Assembly (NCBI GenBank): GCA_047967505.1
Contig: CM106539.1
Reading direction: 5' to 3' (one strand)
DNA: 64,000 nt
Source of the DNA: Dipteris shenzhenensis
Lineage: Eukaryota > Polypodiophyta > Polypodiopsida > Gleicheniales
The translations under genes and the position numbers were made by a program. Within the stretch, counting starts at the first letter, position 1. Every line of letters starts with the position of its first letter. A model generated the notes under the pieces. It was not told where the DNA came from. It worked only from the letters and a program-made list of their open reading frames with translations, and made no database searches. This document shows, piece by piece, positions 1 through 10,552 of the stretch.

Positions 1-1
1 G

Positions 2-397
2 TCGAGCACAGAGGCTAAGTACAGGGGTGCAGCAATGGCTGCATGTGAGGTAGCTTGGTTGCATCAGCTACTTTATGATATGCATCAGTCTACAGATGGG
101 CCAGTTGTCATTTATTGTAATAACATGAGTAGTATACACTTGGCAAATAACCCAGTCTATCATGCTAGGACAAAGCACATTGAGGTGCATTATCACTATG
201 TGCGGAAGAAGGTTTTACTAGGTCTTATTGATCTAGTTTATGTCAGCACAGAGGATCAGGTCACTGACATATTCACGAAGGCATTGGGCGCAGAGAAGCT
301 GCGCAAGTTCAGAGACCTACTTGGTGTGCAAGAATTGGGATTGAGCTCGAGGGGGAGTGTTGAGATATCGAGCTCCACTCGTGATATGCCAGGGTGA
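2..397 (+). pseudogene. Ty1/copia polyprotein, 3' end (RNase H), partial at window edge
   Basis: This is the C-terminal part of a copia-type RNase H, open from the window edge to a stop at 395-397. The reading frame begins with SSTEAKY (the family's STEAEY block) and continues through WLHQLLYDM, the NPVYHARTKHIEV block and the QVTDIFTKAL block, the order expected at the end of a copia pol. The usual acidic residue of the EAEY block is lysine here, which may inactivate it. The polypurine tract and LTR follow directly, so the strand and element boundary agree. Reverse transcriptase and upstream domains lie outside the window. Confidence 0.9.
351..357 (+). promoter_or_regulatory. polypurine tract of the copia element
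   Basis: A GGGGGAG purine run lies directly before the TGTTGAGA start of the LTR, where a plus-strand primer is expected. It overlaps the end of the RNase H frame. Confidence 0.7.
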
Positions 398-711
398 CCG
401 TTGTGTATTTATGTCACCGACTTGTTAGCTGTAGATGCGGTTGGTACACTGCCCACGAATAATAGCTGGATGACAGCTATCCTTATCTACTCTAGTTTGT
501 GGCTCAGTTAGTATGCCACCTTAGTTAGTTGAGTTTGGTTTGAGACCCACATATAGGGTTCTTCTATCTCTTTGTACTAGAGTTCTTTTGGCTTTCACAA
601 CTAAGAAGAGGAAAACTGTTTTCAGCCTCCACCTTTGTGTGTGTACTCCCCCATTGTGTATGTGAGAAAGCCGCAAGTGAGACTCCTTCCTTCTCTCCCA
701 CTATCTTCACA
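358..711 (+). repeat. 3' LTR of the copia element (about 354 bp)
   Basis: The segment starts TGTTGAGA directly after the polypurine tract and ends TCTTCACA. The two ends form an imperfect inverted repeat and keep TG...CA. The matching 5' LTR lies outside the window, so the 3' boundary is inferred from the terminal CA. A target-site duplication cannot be checked here. Confidence 0.65.
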
Positions 712-2395
712 GTCCGTATATAAAGTATAAGTTAACCATCATTTTCCATCACTGTTAAGTTTTAGTAGGATGTTGAGAGTTAAAGTTGTAGACAGAAAGT
801 GATCGTCTAGAAGTGTCAACAATTGATTACCCTTCTCCTTTTCTGATGAAAGCTTTGTGTATGAAGATAGATTATAGAAGGTTTTTTTAGGGTCTCTGCA
901 TTTGCTTAGATGGTTGATGGAAGCATGATAGGTGGCATATGGATGGAAGGTTTGTTCCACATGCCTTCAGGCATAAAGGGAGAAGGGTCATATTTCTGTA
1001 TTTAAACATACCGTTGTGATGAAAAAAAGAGGCAACTCTCTCTAGTTTCACTTTAGGCCATTTTGTGCATCTATCGATGTAGAGCTCTTTGATGATTTTA
1101 AGGTGGGAAGGGAACCATCCACTTCCTCACTAAGCGCCCCTCCCTCCCCGCCCCTCATCACCCCCACCCTTTGCGCCCCCTGCCCCACCCTTCGGGGTTC
1201 ACCATACTAAAACCTTCTATATCATGTGCTTTTGAGGGGTATATGCAAAATATCTTATCTATGAAATTTAAAGGTTTTGTATACACCTTTTTCCATTCAA
1301 ATCTATAAAATTTTCCAATATCATTTAGATAATACCCTTCTGTAAATAAAAATATCTCCAAAAAAAGAATTTAAAATGTTCTTTTTTTGCACTAACGTGA
1401 TCAAGGCTTTTTACTATTTAGCTTTATCCATTGTCATAACATAGCCTACACTATTTATTTGTTTATTTGCATGGGGGTGTACAGTGCTCCAACATGTCAT
1501 CCTATTAAAAATGAGCTCCTCCAAGACCCTAAACCTAAAGGCTGAAGAGGTAGAAGCCTAAATTACCCCCTTATCCAAGGTTTCTTTTGCAGATAACAGG
1601 TGTCAAACCCAAACTTCATGGAAGGTAGACGCCATATACCTATTAGTGACCAACCTAAGTATTGGCCCAATTTATGGAGTGACATGCTCAAAATTTTTCA
1701 ACGAACGGCATGCTCAGAATCCTAGTTGATGGGAAAGTATAGCGCCACATAGAGAGAAAACATCCATTCATGTCTTGGATTGGCTATGGATGCTATTAAT
1801 CCATTTGGACACCGATCCATCATCTTAGTCTACATAGCTAGTGACCATTATACTCTAAAGAAATGACATAGTTATAAACTACAACATTCCTTCATGGCTC
1901 ACTCTAAAGAAATGGCATCTCATACTAACCTTGATCTAGTTCTTATAAAGCATAAGGTCAAGAGTGTTCTTATAAAGCATTAGGTGAAGAGTGTGGATGT
2001 CTATTTTGCACAATTGGTTGATGAGCTTCTAGCTTTTGTGGCAGGACACTGAAGTGTATGATAACTCATGGCCCATTGGTGAAGGATTCCTAATGTTACG
2101 AGGGATTTTGCACTATTAGAACAATCATGTAACCCAAGAAAGTCATGCACAGTCCACAATAGGAAGCACATTCAATGATGAAAGTAGTGGATTGATTGGT
2201 GGAATGGCATGACCTTAACACATCAACACTCCACATAGCATAGAAACTCTTCCTATTTTGTACACCCTTTCTTATTGGAGACATTTAAAACTCAGCTATC
2301 TTTTGGATCCAATGCTTATATGATTGTATTTCAAGCTGCTAGGTTTTAGGAGTATTTGAAAAAGAAGGAGGAAAAAGAGATCCTAATGAAAGAGT
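712..2395. other. intergenic DNA without recognised genes
   Basis: Only short open frames without family motifs are present. A C-rich patch lies at about 1133-1195. I see no RNA gene or transposon motif. Confidence 0.5.
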
Positions 2396-2397
2396 TT

Positions 2398-2616
2398 TGG
2401 GAGAGAGAGAGAGAGAGACAGACAGAGAGAGAGAGAGATGATCTTGATAATGTTTTCTTTGTTTGTGGAGAAATAGAGTAGGAAGAGAGAATGTATTCAA
2501 TTAAGTATTTCAAAATAATTTGATGTTTGTTTGTGTGAGGGGTACCTTGAAAGAGAGACTGAAAGTATTTTGTGTTTTTTGAAATAATTTTTGGTTTGTT
2601 TGTGTGAGAGGTTTGA

Positions 2617-2667
<51 letters not shown>

Positions 2668-2700
2668 ACAGAGAAAGAGAAAGAGAGGGACATAGAAAGA
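2398..2700 (+). repeat. (GA)n microsatellite tracts
   Basis: A first GAGA run covers 2400-2438. A longer, almost pure GA run covers about 2620-2665, followed by GA-rich sequence to 2700. Apparent Ser/Leu-rich reading frames on the complementary strand are artefacts of this repeat. Confidence 0.95.
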
Positions 2701-2715
2701 CACAAGAGAAGACAT

Positions 2716-3437
2716 AAATTTTGAGGGTCTATGGAAGTAGCAAGAGGTAGAAAGAGCTAATTTTAATCATATGGTATAGGTGCAAAAACTATGGAAGTAG
2801 AAAATGATAGATATCGGAGTAGTTTATTGTCTATTGTATTGAAGAATGTTAAGGATGAGCATGTGGAATGGATTCCTTAGCTCTATAGGATATATTCTTG
2901 GATCACAATGCAACCCACTGATCATGGCTACTACAAAGTGGGTCAAAAGGATGCAATGGACATCTCCAAACATTGGAAGGGAAGGATCTTAGATTTTGAA
3001 ATTTCTCCTAGTAGTAACATAGTGACGCATGTATATATTCAGCATGTCTTTACCCATGCAAACATATACAAGCATCCAAATGTAGGACTCCCATATTGTA
3101 GGCCCAATTGTAAGCTAAGTTGCATTAATTTGGGCGTTTTTTTTTAAAATTCGAAAAAAATGCTCAAATACACATTTTTAACAATTTAAAACGTTTCAAA
3201 CGTTTTTTCCCATTTTATTCATACGAATAAGTTATTCGTACAAATAACACAGTTTATTTGTACAAATAAAACTAGTATAAAATTACAACCATTGCCATTT
3301 TTGGTATTCGTACAAATATAGCCACCTGTCTTCCTTGCCACCTCAGCCACTTACTTGCCAATCCTGCTAGCTCCTGCTTGCTTACGATACCTACTAGTTC
3401 ACCCACCTTTCATAGGTACCTTCTTTATCCTTGTTTG
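2716..3437. other. AT-rich spacer with TTCATACGAATAA palindromic motifs
   Basis: No convincing gene is seen. Between about 3215 and 3320 the sequence repeatedly carries TTATTC-TACGAATAA or TTCGTACAAATA motifs. The same motif family recurs at 10125-10165, so it may mark termini of a dispersed element. A possible coding remnant at 2908-3147 has no recognisable motif. Confidence 0.4.
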
Positions 3438-3438
3438 T

Positions 3439-4458
3439 GACTGACACTCATCTCTCTTGCGAGAGATATGTGCTGCAGTATTTTGTTATTAATTAATGTT
3501 TATTTTGTTTTGTTTTGTTTTGGACTAGCACTCATCTCTCTTAGGAGAGTTTGTGCTGCAGTCTTTTTAAATTATTTAATGTTTGTTTTGTATTGTATTT
3601 TAGTGTATAGACAGACTGGCAGTCATCTCTCTTGCGAGAGTTGTGTGCTACAGTCTGTTTCTATTAATTAATATTTTTTTGTAATATAGTCTTTTTAATG
3701 TTTGTTTTCATTTATGTTTGAGACTAGCACTCATGTCTCCTATGAGAGTTGTGTGTTGCAGGTTTAATTTTAATATAGATAATTATTTTTTACTTGAGGC
3801 TGGCACTAATTTCTCTTAAGAGAGTTGTGTGTTGCAGTCTTAGCTTGTATAGACATGTTTGTTTGTAGGAACTCTTGAGCTGGCACTCATCTCTCTTAAG
3901 AGAGTTATGTGTTGCAGTCCAAGCTTAGTGATTTTTTCATAGATGCTTATTCTGGCACTCATCTCTCCCTTGAGAGTTATGGGTTGCAGTCTAAGTTTGG
4001 AGATGTTTTCAAGCACACTTAGTCTAGCACTCAACTATCCCTTGATAGTTGTGTGTTGCAGTCTAAGTTAGATATCATGCGATGTGCTCTTAGATACTTA
4101 GTCTGGCACTCAACTATCCCTTGATAGTTGTGTGTTGTAGTCTAAGTTAGATATCATGCGTGTGCTCTTAGACACTTAGTCTGGCACTCAACCATCCCTT
4201 GATAGTTGTGTGTTACAGTTGAAGCCTAGTGTTAGATGGTGAAGTCCATAGTTAGGGTTATACCTAGGTCATTTTTTGCGTAGGTTACACACTTACTTTT
4301 TGTGTTTTGATTTTCTGTGGTTTGTTACATGATGTGAGCTTGAGTTGAGAGGTTATACCTAGGTCATTTTTGAGATTTCTTGCATTGTTAATTGTTATGG
4401 ATTAATCAGTTTCTTATTGCACCTGGCATTGAATTCTTTTTTGAATTCTGTGTTGCAG
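3439..4458 (+). repeat. array of eleven short imperfect hairpin units
   Basis: Eleven related units of about 44 nt begin near 3439, 3522, 3613, 3721, 3797, 3877, 3950, 4021, 4100, 4178 and 4422. Each reads roughly AGACTGGCACTC, an inverted repeat with a short loop, then TGTGTTGCAGTCT. The inner arms differ between units but stay complementary: TCTCTC/GAGAGA in the first, TCTC/GAGA with a CCTT loop in the seventh, AACTATC/GATAGTT in the eighth and ninth, and GAATTC/GAATTC in the last. In several units AGACTG and CAGTCT also pair as an outer stem. Units are spaced about 70-110 bp apart in AT-rich DNA. Nothing here identifies a known RNA family. Confidence 0.75.
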
Positions 4459-4473
4459 CTTATTGCATATTAG

Positions 4474-6111
4474 ATGGCTCATGCGGGTGAGAAGAGGAAG
4501 TTTTAGCAACCTGATCTCAGTAAGGCTTAGAGGAAGGTGCTGAAAAACTAGAATGTACACTTCTTAATGAATGTCAATCAAAACATCATTGAGATAGCTT
4601 TCAACAAAGGTGAAAGCGGTATACAGAATTTGGTTAGGACAATGGCAGAGCGTGGAGGGAGGACCTTGCTTGATCGATATCTAGATGTATTTATAGTAGA
4701 GTCTATAGACTAGTTCATGCACCACTTCACATTGGAGAGTCGACGATGCCTTGGTCAAATAGATCAAGACATCACCTCCTATGACATGAAGTGGGAGGGT
4801 CCTACTGTAAAAGCCAGGGTCATGTACATCAAGAATGCATAGCGAGGTTTCAAAGGAAAAGGAGCTGCCTTCCTCCCTTCCATCAATGCACCCATGCCCC
4901 CAAGCACAACTGCAGCCACAAGCACCAATGCACCCATGCCCCCAGTCACAAGCCACATTGCACCCACCACAGCCACCATAAGCACCACTGTAGCCATGCC
5001 ATGCATATGCACCAATGCATCCACGACATCCTGTCTTCCCCCATATCCCTTTTTCCCAAGTTCTTCCATACCCACAAGTAGTTCCTCCACCCGGTCCATG
5101 TCTCCCATCATGTGCATGCCCACATTTTGCAACTTCTTTTGCCTCTCCGTTTCTGCCTCTTGCCACACACATAGACCAATTTCCATCTCCTTCATACTCG
5201 CTTGCACCAAGAATGCATAATCTATCTACACAAGTAGATATATTTCCATATCCTTCACTCTCACCACACAAGCACCACCCGCATCGCATGGCTTACATGA
5301 AAGTGCACCAGTGGCAAGACCCATGCGGCCCATAGTGCTTTAGCGACAAGACGTTTGATTCACACCTAGTGCAGCTGTGGACACATGCACACATGGAACA
5401 ATCAACATGTGCAATCTTCTTGTCACTCCGTTTGATCCGCACACAATTTATGCATGAAAGGTGCTGAAGCTTTTTATGCCCACCAATGCATTGAACGCCA
5501 AAGCCTTGGAAGAAGCCACGTGCTTGGGTGATGTCGTACATTCGGGCATCATCTGAGCTATAGGTCTAGTCCATGATGATAATCCAATGAAATTATTTCT
5601 GTTCTGGAATGGAAATCATTTAAAAATATGGCTAACCTACCTTAGACATGACGGAAAGTGACCATCTCCAGTGTTTCATAGAGATGATGCAAAAATGCCT
5701 GCTAGAGCTATCTGTCAGCATGTATTTGATATTTTGAGTGCACTTCTTTGCACTATTCATTACATCCACCAACACAATGTCCCGCATAATGATTTTCATG
5801 CGCAAAACATTATGCTACACTTCTCCGAGTCATCCGAGGAAGTGTATCTGGGCATTTGTGATTGGGGAATGATGACATTGACAAGCACTAGCAAGCACTA
5901 TACAGCATTACCTAGTGACAGCCCCAACACTATGCAGAGTTCCATTGTAAGATTTTTCCATGTTGCTCCAGAGTGCCTGTGCACCAATCCCCCACCTTTC
6001 GACATTACACAAGATGTGTACGCTATGTCTCATCACATCTTGAAGATCATAAACATTTATGCACCATCGACTAGTACTAAACCCACAAAAGCTTTGATTG
6101 GGCGTCTATGA
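4474..6111 (+). pseudogene. decayed gene with a protein-kinase-like C-terminal domain
   Basis: A degenerate reading frame starts at the ATG at 4474 (MAHAGEKRKF, then a stop). It continues through several stops into a Pro/Thr/Ser-rich low-complexity stretch at 4880-5220, and changes frame before about 5425. The last 146 codons (5671-6111) are open and look like a protein-kinase catalytic lobe. HNDFHAQNIMLHF sits in the position of the HRD...N catalytic loop, ICDWGM in that of the DFG magnesium loop (W for F), and VAPECL in that of the APE motif, followed by DVYA as in kinase subdomain IX. The glycine loop is not recognised; upstream text such as FWNGNHLKIW may belong to the N-lobe. The catalytic Asp and Asn are present but the HRD Arg is absent. 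Its origin, as host gene or element cargo, is unknown. Confidence 0.55.
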
Positions 6112-6367
6112 TGATTTACGGTTCAGGGAAAGTCAGCACAACCAAACAGACATCCAAGCACTGCTGATTTTTGTGGGGTTTTTGATATTGCTCCTAGATG
6201 TCGCATGCAACTCAGTCCTAACCAAAGACTTAGACCAACAAATGACTGAGCCTTCCTCGGATAGTTTGTAATATGAATTTCCAAACATGAATACTTGTAA
6301 CATTGTTATTTTTTTATATCATCCAAGTCTCCACTCTATCATTCAAGTTTGTATATTTACAATGAGA

Positions 6368-6512
6368 TGATAAATGATGCGATAATTAATGTATAAATAT
6401 TGTTTGTATAAGTGAATGATGTGATAATAAATTATGATACAATTTCTTGATTTGATAAATGATGCGATAATAAATGTTTAAATATTGTTTGCATAAGTGA
6501 ATGATGCAATAA
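6368..6512. repeat. two tandem copies of an ~85-bp AT-rich unit
   Basis: The block GATAAATGATGCGATA, followed by TAAATATTGTTTG and AAGTGAATGATG, occurs at 6368 and again at 6453 with few differences. It lies in the AT-rich gap downstream of the kinase-like gene. Confidence 0.75.
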
Positions 6513-6595
6513 ATATCCATGTTTAATTTAAATGTTTAATATTTTTTAGGGTTATTTTATAATTCTATCTTGTTGTCATTTTTTAGTTGAAGTAT

Positions 6596-6815
6596 GAGCA
6601 TGGAGGGAGAGAATGTAGAGGATTTTCTCCCACATGATCCTCCCCAACCAGAGGAACCTCCACTTCACGAGGGTCCAGAAGCCACTTTTTGCCTCAAGAT
6701 GCTGATTTAGTGGACAAGCTAAATCATGCCAAGGATCAAGCTATCTTGCAGGCACAAAGAGAGATGTTGGGAAGGGAGGGGCTAGGTATTTTTACCCACT
6801 GGTCTAGTGGATGAC
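6596..6815 (+). pseudogene. short decayed coding fragment, function unknown
   Basis: From an ATG near 6598 the frame gives an acidic, proline-rich start (EGENVEDFLPHDPPQPEEP). One shift after about 6690 it continues as DADLVDKLNHAKDQAILQAQ. It has coding character but no recognised family. It may be a further exon of the preceding kinase-like gene or of another element. Confidence 0.3.
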
Positions 6816-6853
6816 GACACCATGCAAGGCGACCCGCTCTCTCTTTGGCAAGT

Positions 6854-8230
6854 TCAAAGGCTTTGTCCATCGGAGTTCGTAAGAAACACCTTGTTTCTTC
6901 GATCCAAAAATACTAGAAACAAATATGTATAGCCCAATTTGTCAAACTTGTGGCACAAAATCCTTACCCACATCCTTCTCCAGTGACTCACAGAGGTAGA
7001 AGGGAGCATCCCTAAGAACCAACAGATACCCATGTTCTTCATTTAGCAGGTGTATGTCTGCGATGTCTTTCATCGACGTGTGGATTGGAATGACAAGCAT
7101 CACTTGTCAGGAATAGGAAAGGGACATCCTATAGAGTGCAGGCGAGCAAGAACAGAGAGATGGCTCTTTATAAAACTCACTATGGCATTAGCATCTTGTA
7201 GCACAAATGGAAATTGTCCAATATCCTTCAACAATAAGTTGAGACTATGAGCGTCACATGGCACCCATGTCAGACTGGGATACTTTGCCATGATCGTCTC
7301 ACCCATGGTCTTGTAATTTGATGCATTCTTTGTTACTAATGTGCCACCAACTTTACAAATTGCTCTTTAGTATATTTTTACAATATATGCTGAAGTTTTT
7401 TTCTTTTAGAGACGTATCAATACTCTCCAAAACCATTGTTCCCTTGGGAGTAATGCACATTACATTTATCAAGGGTCTGGCCTGCTTGCTAGTCCATTCA
7501 TCAAAAGCAAGAGTACACCCATATGTAGGAATAAAATCCAATATCTTTTTTTTCAAGCAGTCCGCCACAGTTTGTTTAATTCTATCAAGATGATCCATAT
7601 GCATTTTATTATAATCCAGCAAAATAAATCTTGGTCTAGAGCATGACTTCAAGGTATTACGAAACGTCTCATCTCTCATGACATTGAATGGTATACCATT
7701 TTTTACAAATTCTTCTGTCCATCTTAAGTGCTCTTCATGCACTTATTGTTGAAGAAATCCATCCTCCATAGATGATTATTCTCCCTTTTTTATCTTCTTT
7801 ACTTGACATACATTAGTCGCATCAAAACTCACATGCGACCTGCTTGCTAGTAAATCTACATCACATTTATCTATTGATACACCCCTCACATTTATTGGTG
7901 CTTCCCCTTCAACCATCTCATCAACCTCAGTGCTCACATTAGGACTTGGATGATTCCTCATGAGGGTCGTATTAACCACTTTCTTCACTTTCTCTAAATA
8001 CAATTTGCATAACGGAAGAACATCAGATGGAGTGTGAGCAAGCTTCAATGTCACTATTGCCAATTTTGAGAAATTGTTGCTTTATGCAAGTAGAACTGCC
8101 CGTGAACTTGTGTCCACAATATTTACACTACACAAAAGAGACCGAGGCATGAACTTTTTGTATTTTTGTCACATATGACCAAATCTTGCCACACACCATG
8201 CTTTTGAAGTTGCAAAAAAAATGAAATGCA
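6854..8230 (-). pseudogene. hAT-family transposase, decayed (BED finger plus DUF659-type core)
   Basis: The minus strand carries, in order, a BED-type zinc-finger start (CKYCGHKFTGS near 8130), a linker rich in charged residues (8063-7776), and a DUF659-like segment (7742-7353) containing TLAFDEWTSKQARPLINV. A further segment (7306-7100) has WVPCDAHSLNLLLKDI and RLHSIGCPFPIPDK. This order matches plant hAT transposases that cut and paste DNA. Stops and shifts separate every segment, and the C-terminal dimerisation domain is not seen. No terminal inverted repeats were identified. The element is dead. Confidence 0.8.
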
Positions 8231-8340
8231 AAAATATTAATTTGCATATGCAATAGAAACATACTGCAATGCACATTTTGTTGAAAGCAACACATATACT
8301 TTAAAGAAAACTTTTAAGAATGCAATATATTAATTGTCAT

Positions 8341-9540
8341 TCATTCACATTCTATTGAAAGAATATTAAATATTCATTTAGAAGAAAGTGTAAGAATGAG
8401 TAATGAAATTTGAGAGACATGGATTAATTTCTATTGAAATTGTGAGACTTGAGACCTCTACCTTATCGCGCTTGAGAGTCTTGGCCTCTAAACATCTATA
8501 AAACCAATTGAACATTTCATGTAGTGCATTGCTTCGTGCGATACCACCCCCATGCCTTGTATTTTTGAAGTATGATGTCTTTGCTCTATAGTGTGATTTC
8601 TCCATTCCATGAGTATTCCAAATGGACAAAGGGCATTAGGGGTTCTTTGAGTGCACCCCCTCCCCCCCCAATCTTTTGTTGCCAGTTTGGTAATACTTAA
8701 TCTTCACCACCCTCCCTCCCAACCCACTCATCGCTCTACCCTGCCATGTCGCACATACAATTCTATGATTTCCAAAATCAAACATTTTACATTTGGGGCT
8801 CTCGTAGGACCCGCCTCCTCCCCTGTCTAACTCTACATTACAACAAAAGCACAACCCCTTGGCTCCCTATTGAGGACTTCCAAGCAGCACATCTCCTTGT
8901 CTTCTTGACATGTTGAATGAGTAATGAAAATTGAGAGCCATGGATTCATTTCTAATGAAAGAATGCACTTAAACTGTGAATCATTCATTCACATTCTATT
9001 GAAAGAATATTAAATATTCATTCAAAAGAAAGTGTAAGAATGAGTAATGAAAATTGAGACTTGGATTCATTTCTATTGAAAGAATATATTCAAACTGAAA
9101 AATCATTCATTCACATTCTATTGAAAGAATATTACATATTCATTCAAAAGAAAGTGTAAGAATGAGTAATAAAATTTGAGAGACGTGGATTTATTTTTAT
9201 TCAAAGAATATACTCAAATTCAAAATCATTCATTCACATTCTATTGAAAGAATATTATATATTCATTCAAAAGAAAGTGTAAGAATGAGTAATAAAAATT
9301 GAGAGACATCGATTCATTTTTATTCAAAGAACATACTCAAATTGGAAAGCATTCATTCACATTCTATTGAAAGAATATTAAATATTCATTCAAAAGAAAG
9401 TGTAAGAATTAGACAAGTGTTCTAGTAACCTTTAAAACGTTAAATTCATAGACACCTTTAAAAACTCTTTGTATTCTTTCACATTCTATTGAAAGAATAT
9501 TATATATTCATTCAAAGAAAGTGTGAAAATGAGACTCTAA
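8341..9540. repeat. tandem repeat of about 122 bp, interrupted
   Basis: The core CATTCTATTGAAAGAATATT, followed by ATTCATTCAAAAGAAAGTGTAAGAATGAG, recurs near 8348, 8990, 9113, 9236, 9358 and 9479. The last five copies follow at about 122-bp spacing. The first copy is separated from the others by about 520 bp of unrelated sequence (roughly 8440-8918), as if something had inserted into the array. The core contains the inverted pair TTCTATTGAAAGAA. Confidence 0.85.
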
Positions 9541-9615
9541 GTGTTCTATTAAACTAAGACACAAAGAAACGAATTCACTTCAACATCATAGACAAACCCA
9601 AAATAAAATCATATT

Positions 9616-9915
9616 CTCACAAGAGATCCAAGGAACTCAACAAGGAGATCCTAGAACTCCCACAAAAATTTCATAGACACAAAACACCAAAAGCACATTT
9701 CTCACAAGAGATCTGAGGAACTCAACAAGGAGATCCTAGAACTCCCACAAACAAATTTCATAGACACAAAAATACCAAAAGCACATTTCTAACAAGAGAT
9801 CAAAGGCACTCAACAAAGAGAACCTAGAACTCCCACAAACAAAGACACAAAGACCAAAACCACAAATCTCACAAGAGATCTTAGGAACTCAAATAGAAAC
9901 CCTAAAGCTCCCACA
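9616..9915. repeat. tandem repeat of about 90 bp, four copies
   Basis: TCACAAGAGATC, then GGAACTCAACAAGGAGATCCTAG and AACTCCCACAAA, recurs four times with increasing divergence towards 9915. It abuts the 122-bp array but shares no unit with it. Confidence 0.85.
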
Positions 9916-10550
9916 AACAAAAATCCATCTTATTTCAAACCTTCTAAATTGCTTTTGCAACCTTGAAGGACCTTTCTTCTTTCTTTTCCTTGTTTGATCT
10001 CTTATGCTCGGCTGGGAACCAAGTGTGAGATAAGAGAAACCAAGTGTTTGATCTCTTATGCTCGGCTAGGAACCAAGTGTGAGCTTATATATAGGAATAG
10101 AGCCACATAATTGTCATAATACAGGTTTATTCATACGAATAAAATCTATTTGTACGAATATGAATGGATGACGTGTTGATTTATATAAAAAGTGTGACGT
10201 GTCACTACCTTTTTGTCCAATTTTTTTCTTCATTCGAATCATTCATGCAAATTTCCACATTTTTTGAATCACGAATTCAATTTTTTCTACCTAGATTGTA
10301 AGTTTTTCAAAGTATACTAACTTATTTCATTTGCATTTTAGAGTATTTGCATTTATTTGGGGACTTTGACACAACTATCTTATGTCTTGTATTTGTTTTA
10401 TTTATTTATATCCATCTACTTACAAAAAGTGGGACGCTACAGCATGCATAACTGGGGTGTTGCATGTCCTTCGTGTTGAGATCGAGAGTCTTCAATATGA
10501 AGGTCACACACCATCATAATTAAAAAAGGATATGATCTTCTTCTATGACT
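9916..10550. other. AT-rich spacer with TTCATACGAATAA motifs
   Basis: A duplicated phrase (GATCTCTTATGCTCGGCT) occurs at about 9999 and 10049. TTATTCATACGAATAA at about 10127 matches the motif seen near 3217. No coding signal is evident. Confidence 0.45.
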
Positions 10551-10552
10551 GA

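Noticed and set aside
3439-4458. Hairpin units as microRNA precursors
   Set aside because: Each hairpin is only about 44 nt with a 5-7 bp inner stem, too short for a normal plant microRNA precursor.
4681-5335. Cys/Gly-rich and His-rich frames on both strands
   Set aside because: They overlap the low-complexity middle of the kinase-like relic, and the plus frame continuous with its N-terminal part explains the composition.
8341-9915. Possible CRISPR-like direct repeats
   Set aside because: Units are contiguous tandem repeats without unique spacers of constant length, in a plant nuclear context.
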